A DNA stretch of 64,000 nucleotides from Rehaibacterium terrae (GCF_014202935.1 NZ_JACHHX010000002.1:192227-256226), one strand, 5' to 3'; positions 1-8,383 are shown, numbered from the stretch's first letter. Numbers and translations: made by a program. Notes: a model not told the origin generated them from the sequence alone.

Positions 1-362
1 TCAGCTACCCCACCACCATCACCATGGCCTTCTTCCGCAGCGCCTACCCGGTGGCCTACGTGCCGGTCGAAGTCGCCGCCCGCGTCGGCACCGCCAGCCA
101 CATCCGCCCTCTGCGCGACGGCCTGCGCTTTCTGCTGATCATCTTCAAGATCGCCACCCTGTACTCGCCGCTCAAGCTGTTCGCCCCCACCGGCTTCGCC
201 TTCTTCCTGCTGGGCCTGGGCTACTACGGCTACACCTACGCCACCATGGCGCGCTTCACCAACATGAGCCTGCTGCTGTTCAGCGCCGCGGTGATCATCT
301 TCCTGATCGGCCTGGTGTCCGAGCAGATCACCTCGCTGGTCTACAGCAAGTCGCGTGGTTGA
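1..362 (+). CDS. Glycosyltransferase family 2, C-terminal part (cut by window edge)
   Basis: The reading frame is open from the first bases and ends at the TGA at 360-362, so this is the last ~120 residues of a longer protein. It keeps the end of a GT2 domain (a run reading VPVEVAARVGTASHIRPLRDG) followed by two hydrophobic segments separated by a short turn. That tail is typical of membrane-anchored, dolichol-phosphate-mannose-synthase-like GT2 enzymes that move sugars from nucleotide donors onto lipid carriers. The next gene overlaps its stop codon, so they are likely co-transcribed in a surface-polysaccharide locus. The sugar specificity cannot be read. An internal ATG at 24 is not the true start. 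Confidence 0.8.
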   Translation, partial: SYPTTITMAFFRSAYPVAYVPVEVAARVGTASHIRPLRDGLRFLLIIFKIATLYSPLKLFAPTGFAFFLLGLGYYGYTYATMARFTNMSLLLFSAAVIIFLIGLVSEQITSLVYSKSRG

Positions 363-1516
363 GCGTGCAGCCTGCCATCGTTCTCGTCACCACCTCCTTC
401 CCCATCCTCGGGGACGGCAGCGAAGCGGCCGGTTCGTTCGTTTCCGACCTCGCCGAAGAACTCGCCAAGCACCTGCCCGTGCGCGTGGTCGCGCCCGGCG
501 CGCACAGCACGCGCGAGCATTGGGCCGACAATGTCGAGGTGTTCCGCTTCGCCGCCCCGGACAAGCCGCTGTCCACGCTCAAGCCGTGGATGCCGTCGGA
601 CCTGCTGGCGATCCGGCGCGTGCTTGCCGCAGGCGAAGCCGCCACGCGCGAGGCCGCAGGCGCCGGCCCGACCGCGCACATCCTCGCGCTGTGGGCATTG
701 CCCTCGGGCCATTGGGCCCGGCGCATCTCGCGTGAAACCGGCGTGCCGTATTCGGTGTGGACGCTGGGCAGCGACATCTGGACGCTGGGCCGCATCCCCG
801 TCGTGCGTGGCCATCTGCGGCGCGTACTGCGCGATGCGCACACCTGCTACTCAGACGGCCTCAAGCTGGCCGACGACACCCGTCGTATCGGTGGGCGCGA
901 AGTCGAGTTCCTGCCCAGCACCCGCCGTATCGAGCGCACCCGCACCACGCCGCTCAAGTCGGCACCGCCGTATCGCCTGCTGTTTCTCGGTCGCTGGCAC
1001 CCCAACAAGGGCGTGGACCTGCTGATCGACGCGCTCAAGCTGCTGCGCGACGAGGACTGGCAACGCATCGAGACCGTGGAAATCTGTGGCGGCGGCCCGC
1101 TCGAACCGCTTGTGAAACAGGGCGTCGCCGACCTGCTGGCCGCGGGCCGCCCCATCGAGCTGCGCGGCTACCTCGACAAGGCTGCCGCCGAGGAGGCCAT
1201 CCTGCGCGCCGACTACCTGCTGATCCCGTCGCGCATCGAGAGCATCCCGGTGGTGTTTTCGGATGCGATGAAGCTGGGGTGCCCGGTCGTCGCAACACCT
1301 GTCGGCGACCTAGACTCGCTGGTGACGCATTATCGGTGTGGCGAAGTGGCCACCGAGGTGTCTCGCGACGCGTTCGCCGAGTGCCTGCGCAGGTCGCTGA
1401 CGGCTGATCGGAGGAGTCTCTCCCCCGGCATCTTCGAAGCGGCAGTTCGTTTTTCTCTGGATACGCTCGCTACGCGCATCCAGTCATCTACATCCAATCC
1501 ACGCGGACGAGAATGA
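359..1516 (+). CDS. Glycosyltransferase, GT-B fold (GT4-like), 385 aa
   Basis: Cytosolic glycosyltransferase expected to transfer a sugar from a nucleotide donor onto a growing glycan. The N-terminal half has a Rossmann-like beginning (VLVTTSFPILGDGSEAAGSF). The C-terminal half carries the donor-binding signature LLFLGRWHPNKGVDLLIDAL followed by the block LLIPSRIESIPVVFSDAMK, typical of GT4 enzymes. The start is a TTG that overlaps the preceding stop; a GTG at 365 is an alternative. Base composition falls visibly in the last ~150 bases, where the C-terminus looks less family-like, which may mark an old recombination point. The substrate is unknown. Confidence 0.8.
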   Translation: MSVQPAIVLVTTSFPILGDGSEAAGSFVSDLAEELAKHLPVRVVAPGAHSTREHWADNVEVFRFAAPDKPLSTLKPWMPSDLLAIRRVLAAGEAATREAAGAGPTAHILALWALPSGHWARRISRETGVPYSVWTLGSDIWTLGRIPVVRGHLRRVLRDAHTCYSDGLKLADDTRRIGGREVEFLPSTRRIERTRTTPLKSAPPYRLLFLGRWHPNKGVDLLIDALKLLRDEDWQRIETVEICGGGPLEPLVKQGVADLLAAGRPIELRGYLDKAAAEEAILRADYLLIPSRIESIPVVFSDAMKLGCPVVATPVGDLDSLVTHYRCGEVATEVSRDAFAECLRRSLTADRRSLSPGIFEAAVRFSLDTLATRIQSSTSNPRGRE

Positions 1517-1520
1517 AGGC

Positions 1521-2453
1521 ATGTCAATGCATGCCGTGCTGGTGCGCAAAGCAATACTGGCCGCCTTGGTGGTGGCCGGTATCGGCTTTTCGGCCTATCT
1601 GGCTTGGGTATACCGCACTGATATCGCTGTTGCTCTTCGTAACGCAGATCTTCTGGCAATCCTTGGCTGCCTGATTTTGTTGATGTTGGCCAACATGTCG
1701 ATTGCCTGGGTTTTCTCCGAGCTGGCGAGCAGGGAGGCTGACCAGCCCATTCCAAAAATGGCCGTCGCCGGAGCCTTTCTTCTTGCTCAAGTAGGGAAAT
1801 ACGTTCCAGGCCGGGTGTGGGGGTTGGTCATGCAGAAGGCTGCCTTGGGTCAAGCACTTCAAACGCGAGCAATGATAGTCGCAAACCTAGAGGTGTCTTT
1901 GATCTCATTGGTGGGAATGGCGGGGAGCGGTCTGGCATGCATTGCACTCATCCGTTTGGGGTGCGTTACTGCGGTCGCAGCCGTGTTGCTCACGGCAGGG
2001 GCGATGGTGGCGATGATGTCAGCGCGTTTCATGAAGCGCGCCGAGGATTTGATCGTGCGTGTCGTTGGGAGGGCGGGCTATCAGACTGAACGGCGGCGCG
2101 CGCCGAATTCAGCCATACGCCTTGTCCGCGTGGTCCCGCTCATTCTTGCCTACTTGTCGCTGTATGCCTTCGGTTGGACGATGCTGCTAATGTTAGGCTT
2201 TGGTGTCAGGCTTGAGCCTGCCCTGCAGTTTGTCGCCGCTCAGTCGGCATCGCAAATTCTTGGTGTGCTGAGCATGGTGCCTGCTGGGATCGGTATTCGA
2301 GAGGTGGCACTACTGGCATCCTCGTCATGGTTCGCTGTGGATGCGGTTGTTGTGGCTGCTCTTGTGGTGATCACGCGACTGGCGCTGGTCTGCATCGACC
2401 TGCTGAGCATGCCGTTAGGCGCCTTGATGCTCTATGGCGGGCGCAGGGGTTGA
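1521..2453 (+). CDS. Flippase-like integral membrane protein (LPG-synthase TM-region family)
   Basis: 310 aa and hydrophobic throughout, with roughly eight predicted membrane segments starting at residue ~8. The block LAQVGKYVPGRVWGLVMQKA resembles the GKYIPG region of the lysylphosphatidylglycerol-synthase transmembrane/UPF0104 family. Members often lie in polysaccharide loci and are thought to act as lipid-linked-glycan flippases or accessory membrane proteins; that role is an inference here. It begins 4 bases after the upstream glycosyltransferase and is followed closely by an acetyltransferase, so it sits in the same operon. Its GC content is clearly lower than the window norm, which suggests horizontal exchange of this part of the locus. 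Confidence 0.7.
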   Translation: MSMHAVLVRKAILAALVVAGIGFSAYLAWVYRTDIAVALRNADLLAILGCLILLMLANMSIAWVFSELASREADQPIPKMAVAGAFLLAQVGKYVPGRVWGLVMQKAALGQALQTRAMIVANLEVSLISLVGMAGSGLACIALIRLGCVTAVAAVLLTAGAMVAMMSARFMKRAEDLIVRVVGRAGYQTERRRAPNSAIRLVRVVPLILAYLSLYAFGWTMLLMLGFGVRLEPALQFVAAQSASQILGVLSMVPAGIGIREVALLASSSWFAVDAVVVAALVVITRLALVCIDLLSMPLGALMLYGGRRG

Positions 2454-2457
2454 TCAG

Positions 2458-2970
2458 ATGGCGGGAACCATCAAGCACGGTGTTTTTGTCTTGTTGGAAA
2501 TGCTATTGCGCCTGTGTGTCGCACCGAGATTGCGCTCGAATCTTTTGAGACTTTTGGGAGCAAAGGTCGGGAAGAACGTCCGCGTGTACGAGTGCCGTTT
2601 CATCAACTTGGAGAACGGCTTCAAGAACCTTCATCTTGCGGATGATGTCCATGTCGGGGCCGACTGCCTGTTCGACCTGAAGGGTCCAGTTCGCATCGGC
2701 AGGGGCACAACCTTGTCTCCACGCGTGACGATCATCAGCCATTCCGATCCCGGGTCCAGTCACGGATCTCCGATAGTGGCTCAGTACCCATGTGAAGCAC
2801 ATGGAGTCACCATAGGAGATTTTTGCTGGATCGGGACTGGCGCCACAATTCTGTCCGGCGCGATCGTAGGCAACGGAACAGTCGTCGGCGCAGCGGCATT
2901 GGTGCGAGGTGATCTTCAGGCCAACTCGCTATACGTCGGTGTGCCAGCCCGTCGGATAAAGAGCATCTGA
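2458..2970 (+). CDS. Acyltransferase with left-handed beta-helix (hexapeptide repeats)
   Basis: 170 aa. Repeated hexapeptide units such as VHVGAD, VRIGRG, VTIGDF and ATILSG build a left-handed beta-helix, ending in the NSLYVGVPARRIKSI motif typical of WbbJ/CysE-like O-acetyltransferases. It probably acetylates a sugar of the surface glycan using acetyl-CoA; the histidine in IISHSD is a plausible catalytic residue. I chose the ATG at 2458 because a purine-rich AGGGG lies about 10 bases upstream. The in-frame ATG at 2434 has no such site and would overlap the flippase gene. GC content is low compared with the rest of the window. Confidence 0.8.
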   Translation: MAGTIKHGVFVLLEMLLRLCVAPRLRSNLLRLLGAKVGKNVRVYECRFINLENGFKNLHLADDVHVGADCLFDLKGPVRIGRGTTLSPRVTIISHSDPGSSHGSPIVAQYPCEAHGVTIGDFCWIGTGATILSGAIVGNGTVVGAAALVRGDLQANSLYVGVPARRIKSI

Positions 2971-2997
2971 GCGCATTCTCGGCGACGCATCGAAGGG

Positions 2998-4152
2998 CTA
3001 AAGCAGATTTCCAACTGCTGAGAGCACGCGAGCGACATCTGATTCGGACAACTTCGCCGACAACGGCAAGCTCACCGTCTCCCGCCCGATCTTCATCGCG
3101 TTCGGCCATTGTTCCGGCCGCCAGCCGAAACGCTGCTGGTAGTAGGGGTGCTCGGGCACCGACAGGTAGTGCACGCCGGTGCCGATGCGCTGGGCGTTCA
3201 TGCGGTCGAGGAATTGGTCGCGCCCGATGCCGCAGCGGTCGCGGTCGATCATCACCGTGTACAGGTGGTAGGCGTGGCGGGTGCCGGGGGCGGGTTCGGC
3301 CGGAAGGCCGATGGGCAAGTCGGCGAGGGCCTGCTGGTAGTGGTTCCAGACCTCGCGGCGGCGCAGCCAGTTCTTCTCCACGCGGGCGAGCTGGTGGATG
3401 CCGATGGCTGCCTGCAAGTCCATCATGTTGTATTTGAAGCCGCACTCCACCACCTGGTAGTGCTTGTAGCCCTTGTCGCCGAAGCGGTGCCAGGCGTCCT
3501 TGCTCATGCCGTGCAGGGCCAGCACCTTGGCGCGGGCGATGTGCGCCTCGCTGCGGCCCAGGATCATGCCGCCCTCGCCGGTGACCACGTTCTTGGTCGC
3601 GTAGAAGCTGAAAGCCCCGAAGTCGCCGAAGGTGCCGGCCTTGCGGCCGTGGTACTCGGTTTCGATGGCGTGGGCGCAGTCCTCGATCACCAGCAGCTTG
3701 TACTTGTCGGCGATGGCCATGATGCGGTCCATCTCGCAGGGCCGCCCGGCGAAATGCACCGGCAGGATCGCCTGCGTGCGCGGCGTGATGGCGGCTTCGA
3801 TGGCATCGGGCGAGATGCATTGCGTCACCGGGTCCACATCGGCCAGCACCGGCGTGAGCCCGGCATGGATGATGGCGTTGACGGTGGCGCAGAAGGTGAG
3901 CGGCGTGGTGATCACCTCCGCGCCCGGCTCCAGCCCTGCCGCCACCATGCTCACGTGCAGCGCCGCCGTGCAGGAGTTGACCGCCGCCACATGCGCCGCG
4001 TCGGTGCCCAGGTAGGCGGCAAAGTCCGCCTCGAACCGCGCCACGCGCGGCCCGGTGCCGAGCCAGCTCGAGCGCAGGCAGGCTTCGACCTCGGCGATCT
4101 CTTCCTCGCCGATGAGGGGGCTGCCGAATGTCAGAAACGGCTGCTCGTCCAT
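2998..4152 (-). CDS. DegT/DnrJ/EryC1-family PLP-dependent sugar aminotransferase
   Basis: 384 aa, full length for the family. These enzymes convert a nucleotide-linked keto sugar to an amino sugar using glutamate as donor. The PLP lysine is K187 in SFYATKN, and the cofactor-binding Asp is D158 in VIEDCAHA. The C-terminal region with GTGVHYLSVPEHPYYQ matches the WecE/ArnB/PglE-like group. It lies convergent to the acetyltransferase gene, so it is transcribed separately but sits at the edge of the same polysaccharide region. It could make an N-acylated amino sugar together with the hexapeptide acetyltransferase, but that pairing is inference. Composition returns to the high-GC norm. Confidence 0.88.
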   Translation of the reverse strand: MDEQPFLTFGSPLIGEEEIAEVEACLRSSWLGTGPRVARFEADFAAYLGTDAAHVAAVNSCTAALHVSMVAAGLEPGAEVITTPLTFCATVNAIIHAGLTPVLADVDPVTQCISPDAIEAAITPRTQAILPVHFAGRPCEMDRIMAIADKYKLLVIEDCAHAIETEYHGRKAGTFGDFGAFSFYATKNVVTGEGGMILGRSEAHIARAKVLALHGMSKDAWHRFGDKGYKHYQVVECGFKYNMMDLQAAIGIHQLARVEKNWLRRREVWNHYQQALADLPIGLPAEPAPGTRHAYHLYTVMIDRDRCGIGRDQFLDRMNAQRIGTGVHYLSVPEHPYYQQRFGWRPEQWPNAMKIGRETVSLPLSAKLSESDVARVLSAVGNLL

Positions 4153-4196
4153 GGCTGGTCCCTATCGGTGCGCATTGCGCTCCAGGTGGGTTGAGG

Positions 4197-6161
4197 TCAC
4201 GTGCTGCCGCTCGTGGTCAGGGGCACGATGAGGCGTGCGCCAATGCGACGGCCACTCTTCCAGTCGTCGATCGCGGATTGAAAGGTCTCAATGGCCTTGT
4301 CGAGCCTGAGATCGCCTTTTCCTTTTGATTTCTTGAGAATGTCGAGCACTTCTTCACATGTCTCCATGTTCCCGAGAGATGCGCTGACCTGGAAGAGAAA
4401 GACGCCGACGCCGATATTGTGGCGGCTCGATTCCCATGCCTGGTGGGCGAGCATGGCTGCTTCATCCAGGCTCCCCTGTGACGCAAGCATTCTTGCGAGG
4501 TTGTATCTGACTCGCCAGTTGCCATGCTCGGTTTCGGGTGTGGATGTGCTCTGGAGCCAAGATCTTCCGATGGCGATGAGATCGCCAGCATCGACTGCCG
4601 CGCATTGCCCGGCTTCCACTCGTTGGGAAAGACGTTCCCAGACATTCAGTGCAAGAATCGAGATCGGCGCATCTTTGCGGGCAAGCAGCTCGTCGATGAG
4701 GCCGTCATCGATGGGGGTGTTTGCTGCGCAATGAGCCAGTGCCTTCGCGATGGAAATGCCCATCTTGTCGCGATCCGATGCGTAGGTCTCGGCGATCCTG
4801 AGGTGGTGCAGCGCCTCGTCGAGGCGGCCGGCATCCATGTACTCGGCTGCGAGGATGGTCTGCATTCGGGGGGATGTCGGGTTGTGCCGAAGCTCTTGCG
4901 TCATGATGTGGGCGAAGTCCGACCACACGATGTTTCGCGAGTACGTGGCGAAGGAGAAAACGACAGCGCACACGCTGGCGACAAATGTCAGCAATCGTTT
5001 TCTGTTTTGCTCGTCCGGGCTGCCTTGGGTGATCAATGTGTTGATGAGCGCAGCCAGCGCCAGTAGAAGGCCAAAAGAAGGGAAGTAGTTTCGATGCTCG
5101 AAGTAGGGTTCGAGCGGAAGGAAGCTGGACTCGAGTGCGTGCCCTGCGAAAAAGATCCCGATGCCGGCAAGCATCGAGGGGGCGCGTTTGCGCAGGGCGA
5201 TCGCAATGGCGATCACGAGAGCCCATCCAGTGATGGCCAGGATCGTGGTGGCCGGAGAAAGCAGGCCTGTAGACAACGGGTAGTTGTCGTGGAATATCCC
5301 CATGCTTGGCCCATGGGGCACGATGAGGTTTCCGGCGTAGTCCCAGAGGATTCTCGGTTGGCTCAGCACCCTTTCGAGCAGTGTGAATGCCCGTTGCTCA
5401 TAGCCTGCCAGGAAGTAGTCTGGTCGCAGAACGAGGGCTGCGGCCGCAAGAAGTGCAGGAGTTAGCAGGAACAGGCCGAAGTAGAGTCGGCATGCCGGCG
5501 TGAGGCGGCGTTCCCGTGAGCGTCGGAAATAAGCGATCTCGATTACGCCAGCAATGAGGGGGACGAGAATGCCGTTCTCTTTGCTGAAGGCTGCGAGGCC
5601 GGTAAGCACCGGCGAGAGGACGAGCAGCCACAGCCAGCCGCTTCCTGGCGAAAGAGCCTCCCTTTGTCGGCCAACCACGAAGGCCCAGATGGCCAAGAGC
5701 ATGAAGAGGGTGCTGAGCTGCGCCATGCGCTGCACCACATAGAGCACCGTGCTCACGTGTGCGGGTGCGATCAGCCATGCCGCAGCCAAGACAGCCGCTG
5801 CCAGTGTGGGGTTCCGGAAGCTGCCATCGACTTCCATGAGCCGCTTCATCAGCCGCCATGCGATCAAGCCGCATGCCAGATGGATCAGCAGATTGACCAG
5901 CTTGAGGTGATAGGCGTCGAACAGGCCGAGCTTGGCGTTCGCCACAAAGCTCGCCATCGAAACGGGGCGCCCCAAGGGGCCGGATCTGTTCCCGAAGACG
6001 ACGGACTCTGCCGTCCTGTGCCCGTCCACATACTCTTGCACAGGGTCAAGATTCTGGGCGTCATCCAGCAGGAATGGGCCATCGAGGCCCGGCAGATAGA
6101 GCAGCGCGGTGACAAGGGCGAACCCGAGAAAGACCCAACTGCCGATGCTCTTCTTCGTCAT
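4197..6161 (-). CDS. GT-C-like polytopic membrane protein with C-terminal TPR region
   Basis: 654 aa from the ATG at 6161, which gives an N-terminal membrane segment (MTKKSIGSWVFLGFAL). An upstream in-frame extension would run through the pilA terminator and is rejected. The first ~430 residues hold about ten hydrophobic segments. An acidic pair in the first loop (LLDDAQNLDP) and an EHRNYFPSFG block resemble TMTC-like and other GT-C proteins that transfer sugars from lipid carriers in the periplasm. The last ~220 residues are helical and TPR-like. It starts 77 bases beyond the 3' end of pilA on the same strand, behind a strong terminator. A role in pilin glycosylation is a reasonable guess, not a demonstrated one. 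Confidence 0.6.
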   Translation of the reverse strand: MTKKSIGSWVFLGFALVTALLYLPGLDGPFLLDDAQNLDPVQEYVDGHRTAESVVFGNRSGPLGRPVSMASFVANAKLGLFDAYHLKLVNLLIHLACGLIAWRLMKRLMEVDGSFRNPTLAAAVLAAAWLIAPAHVSTVLYVVQRMAQLSTLFMLLAIWAFVVGRQREALSPGSGWLWLLVLSPVLTGLAAFSKENGILVPLIAGVIEIAYFRRSRERRLTPACRLYFGLFLLTPALLAAAALVLRPDYFLAGYEQRAFTLLERVLSQPRILWDYAGNLIVPHGPSMGIFHDNYPLSTGLLSPATTILAITGWALVIAIAIALRKRAPSMLAGIGIFFAGHALESSFLPLEPYFEHRNYFPSFGLLLALAALINTLITQGSPDEQNRKRLLTFVASVCAVVFSFATYSRNIVWSDFAHIMTQELRHNPTSPRMQTILAAEYMDAGRLDEALHHLRIAETYASDRDKMGISIAKALAHCAANTPIDDGLIDELLARKDAPISILALNVWERLSQRVEAGQCAAVDAGDLIAIGRSWLQSTSTPETEHGNWRVRYNLARMLASQGSLDEAAMLAHQAWESSRHNIGVGVFLFQVSASLGNMETCEEVLDILKKSKGKGDLRLDKAIETFQSAIDDWKSGRRIGARLIVPLTTSGST

Positions 6162-6187
6162 GGCGCCCTGCCGAAGCTTCTCCGCGC

Positions 6188-6220
6188 AAAAAAACAGCCC
6201 CGTCACGATGACGGGGCTGT
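6188..6220 (-). terminator. Rho-independent terminator of pilA
   Basis: On the minus strand the sequence forms a GC-rich stem (CAGCCCCGTCA paired with TGACGGGGCTG, small loop) followed by a run of seven T. It begins about 18 bases after the pilA stop codon and separates pilA from the downstream GT-C gene. Confidence 0.92.
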
Positions 6221-6237
6221 CGTCAGACTGCAAGCAG

Positions 6238-6663
6238 TCAGCGGCAGGTGGCCGGCAGATAGCGCGAGGGCACCGTACCGGGGGCGCAGGTCCAGCGCAC
6301 GGATTCGCTGGCAAACGTCGGAGTCAAGGTGACGGTGGCGTCAGTGGGCAGCTCCGTGATGTTGCGATAGGTCACGGTGATCACGCCATTGGCGCCCACC
6401 GCGATGCTGTTCACATAGGTGGACTGGATGGTGTTGGCGATGCCGGCGGTAGCATTGTTGCTCGGCCATGTGCCGCGCGTCTGGCGGGTCTCGCTGACGC
6501 CGAGCTTGGCGGCGGTGGCCATGTTCAGGCCCTCGGAAACCTTCGCGCGGACGGTGTAGTCCTGATACGCCGGAATGGCGATCGCCAGCAGGATGCCGAG
6601 GATCGCGATGACGATCATCAGTTCGATGAGGGTGAAGCCTTGCTGGATCTTCTTCATGTTCAT
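6238..6663 (-). CDS. pilA: Type IV major pilin (PilA-like prepilin)
   Basis: 141 aa. It has a short basic leader ending in glycine, cleaved by PilD-type prepilin peptidase before F10 ([20 protein letters not shown]). Mature Glu5, needed for N-methylation and pilus assembly, is present. The hydrophobic helix is followed by a variable globular domain closed by two cysteines near the C-terminus (RWTCAPG and PATCR), which form the usual disulfide loop. The initiator is ATG 6663 or ATG 6657; AGGGGAAACGTC precedes the first. A sigma-54 promoter lies ~100 bases upstream and a strong terminator follows. The pilB/C/D genes are not adjacent. This pilin builds fibres for twitching, adhesion and DNA uptake. 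Confidence 0.92.
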   Translation of the reverse strand: MNMKKIQQGFTLIELMIVIAILGILLAIAIPAYQDYTVRAKVSEGLNMATAAKLGVSETRQTRGTWPSNNATAGIANTIQSTYVNSIAVGANGVITVTYRNITELPTDATVTLTPTFASESVRWTCAPGTVPSRYLPATCR

Positions 6664-6901
6664 GACGTTTCCCCTAGGTGGAATGTTTGCTCACGTGCCC
6701 GTCGCGGGCCTTGCCAATCCATTGGTGCAGCCGTGCGACCTTCGCACGTGCATGGCAGAGGATGCATCAAGCGTGCCATTTGGGCCAGCGGTTGACAGCG
6801 CGAACTTCATCGCACTTCCGGGATGTTGGGGGCTGTTTTTCCGGGGTGGACGTGAGGGGGCGGCCGGGGTGCGGGGCACATAGTGACGCAAAGGGTCACT
6901 G
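6664..6901. other. pilA upstream region
   Basis: Apart from the sigma-54 promoter, this gap holds two short perfect inverted repeats. GTGCGA/TCGCAC at 6733-6748 falls in the predicted pilA leader. AGTGAC/GTCACT at 6882-6900 lies upstream, where an activator such as PilR could bind. No gene is visible. Confidence 0.4.
6763..6778 (-). promoter_or_regulatory. Sigma-54 (RpoN) promoter of pilA
   Basis: Read on the minus strand, TGGCACGCTTGATGCA matches the -24/-12 consensus: GG and GC lie in the required places with 10 bases between them. Transcription would start near 6752, giving a leader of about 90 bases before the pilA ATG. Control of pilA by RpoN and PilR is known in related bacteria, and rpoN itself lies at 26300-27781. 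Confidence 0.82.
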
Positions 6902-7516
6902 TTGGACATGGGGGTGGGGGGTTCCCTTGCGTTCGCTGTTCGCATGTCGGGGGCGCGCCATGACGGCGATGGTCGGCGTGGGCTATCGGCGCGGCACGGG
7001 CGCGTGTTCGATGCCGGGCTGGCCGGGCTGGCACGCGGCGAGCTGCCGGTGCTGCGCGAGCCGCGCACGGACCAGTACGGGATACGTGCGGTGCTGGGCG
7101 ATGCGGTGGCGCCGGTCAAGTTCGAGATCGTGCGCGAGGCGCGCATCGCGCTCTCGGCTGCGCCGGAGCGGCTGGCCGGCGTGCCCTTGCTGTCGCGGGC
7201 GGACCTGCACGCCGAGAAGCTGCTGGCCAATGCCGACTGCGGTCTGGATGCGGCCACGCTGCATCGTGACTTGATCGACCTGTGCGTGATGGTGCGTCGC
7301 TGGGGGGCGATCCCCGTGGCGGCGGCGGACAAAGCGCGCGCAGCGTACGGGCACAGCATCGACCGCGCCTTCGAGCGCGTCGCGGCGCGCTTGCGCGAGC
7401 AGCCCGCGGAGAGGCGGCGTTGCCTGGCGGCATTGCAGGCGGAGGCGGACGTGGCGGCGGATGTCGAGGCCGTGCTGGCCTGCGATGGGTTGGATGCGTT
7501 GATCGCGGCGGATTGA
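6902..7516 (+). pseudogene. Remnant of an AbiEii/AbiGii-type nucleotidyltransferase toxin gene
   Basis: From about 7016 the translation reads like the C-terminal half of the AbiEii/AbiGii (DUF1814) nucleotidyltransferase family: PVLREPRTDQYGIRAVLGD, VKFEIVREARIAL, LSRADLHAEKLLANADCGLD, RDLIDLCVMVRRWG. The N-terminal catalytic part, with its glycine-serine and aspartate nucleotidyltransferase motifs, is missing. It is replaced by sequence resembling the dispersed repeat copies at 7740 and 8384. No antitoxin partner precedes it. I therefore call it a truncated remnant, probably non-functional. It and the nearby hicBA pair suggest a small decayed defence or toxin-antitoxin stretch. Confidence 0.62.
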
Positions 7517-7739
7517 GCGGGCGTCGCATTCGCCCGGCCTGTGTTGCCTGCGCGAAACCCCGTGGCGTGCTGCGCGCACGATCCGCCGCGTGGCCGAAGT
7601 GCGGAGCCGGGATGCGGCGAAGCGCAGTCCGGCAGGCGCGCCGGATGGTGTGTACATGGTGTTGCCTGGGGGTGTTCATGCGCACAGCGCACGCTACCTG
7701 CGGCATGCGGTGGCCGGGGCGCTGTGGGGTGCGGCCATG

Positions 7740-7816
7740 GCCGCGATGGTCGGCGCGGCATGTGCGGGGTGCGCGCGGTGCGCGGGATCGCCGCCGTGGC
7801 GGCTCCCACGGGGAGG
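7740..7816 (+). repeat. Dispersed GC-rich repeat, copy 1 (within gap 7517-7891)
   Basis: The block starting GCCGCGATGGTCGGCGCGGC and continuing through ATCGCCGCCGTGG and GGCTCCCAC recurs with small changes at 8384-8450; a shorter copy lies near 6962-7000. The rest of the gap 7517-7891 carries no credible gene. It also contains CGCGCACGATCCGCC, which recurs near 8683. The family looks like an extragenic palindromic-type repeat. Confidence 0.6.
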
Positions 7817-7891
7817 GGCTGTCGGCTTTGGGGTGGAGCCCTCGACGCCGCGGAGCCGCGCTAGAATCGCGCCGATCACGGGAGATTCGCC

Positions 7892-8101
7892 ATGAAGTTC
7901 AATATCGAGTGCGAGCGTGAGGCGGATGGGCGCTGGCTGGCCGAAGTCCCCGAGCTGCCGGGGGCGATGGCATACGGCGCTACCGCCGACGAGGCCATGG
8001 CACGCGCCGAGGCGCTGGCGCTTCGCGCGCTTGCGGAGCAGCTTGAGAGCGGCGAGGTCCGCCCGCTCGCCATCAGCATCTCGCTCCCTGCCGCTGCATG
8101 A
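7892..8101 (+). CDS. hicB: HicB-family antitoxin
   Basis: 69 aa. The partial RNase-H-like HicB fold is clear: MKFNIECEREADGRWLAEVP, then ELPGAMAYGATADEAMARAE. It lacks a long C-terminal DNA-binding domain, so autoregulation may need a short ribbon or other factors. It would bind and neutralise HicA and repress the operon. GGGAGA lies 7 bases before the ATG, and a TAGAAT -10-like box sits at 7862-7867, without a convincing -35. The gene order hicB-hicA is the reverse of the E. coli order but common elsewhere. The reading frame overlaps hicA by four bases, implying translational coupling. Confidence 0.88.
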   Translation: MKFNIECEREADGRWLAEVPELPGAMAYGATADEAMARAEALALRALAEQLESGEVRPLAISISLPAAA

Positions 8102-8310
8102 GCGAGTGGCCGGCGTGCAAGGCCCGGCGAGTCCTCGCCGCGCTGCATCGTCTGGGGTGGAGATTGAAACGTCAGTCCGGTTCTCATCGGACGTTGTCCA
8201 GGGATGGCTTTCCGGATTTCGTCTTCGCGTTTCATGACGCAGACGAGATCGGACCGCGCATGCTCGTCCGCATCGCGAGGCACACCGGTCTGCGGCCGGA
8301 AGACCTCTGA
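8098..8310 (+). CDS. hicA: HicA-family mRNA interferase toxin
   Basis: 70 aa. A small dsRBD-like toxin that cleaves mRNA or tmRNA when free of HicB. The catalytic histidine is H30 within the GSHRTL motif, preceded by VLAALHRLGWRLKRQ and followed by VRIARHTGLRPEDL. All of these are in the family positions, so the toxin looks intact. The ATGA overlap with hicB couples their translation. The pair lies between a truncated toxin gene and intergenic repeats in a segment without housekeeping genes. Confidence 0.88.
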   Translation: MSEWPACKARRVLAALHRLGWRLKRQSGSHRTLSRDGFPDFVFAFHDADEIGPRMLVRIARHTGLRPEDL

Positions 8311-8383
8311 GACTGCTGCTGCATTGCGTGGCGTGCGGCGTGTCCCGGTGGCGGTGTTGTGAGGGCGGCCGTTGTCGCGATTG

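Noticed and set aside
4197..6314. Longer start for the GT-C protein at 6314
   Set aside because: It would extend over the pilA terminator and into pilA. The ATG at 6161 gives a proper membrane start.
7541..7864. Open frames between the AbiEii remnant and hicB
   Set aside because: They run through a dispersed repeat and have no coherent protein features.
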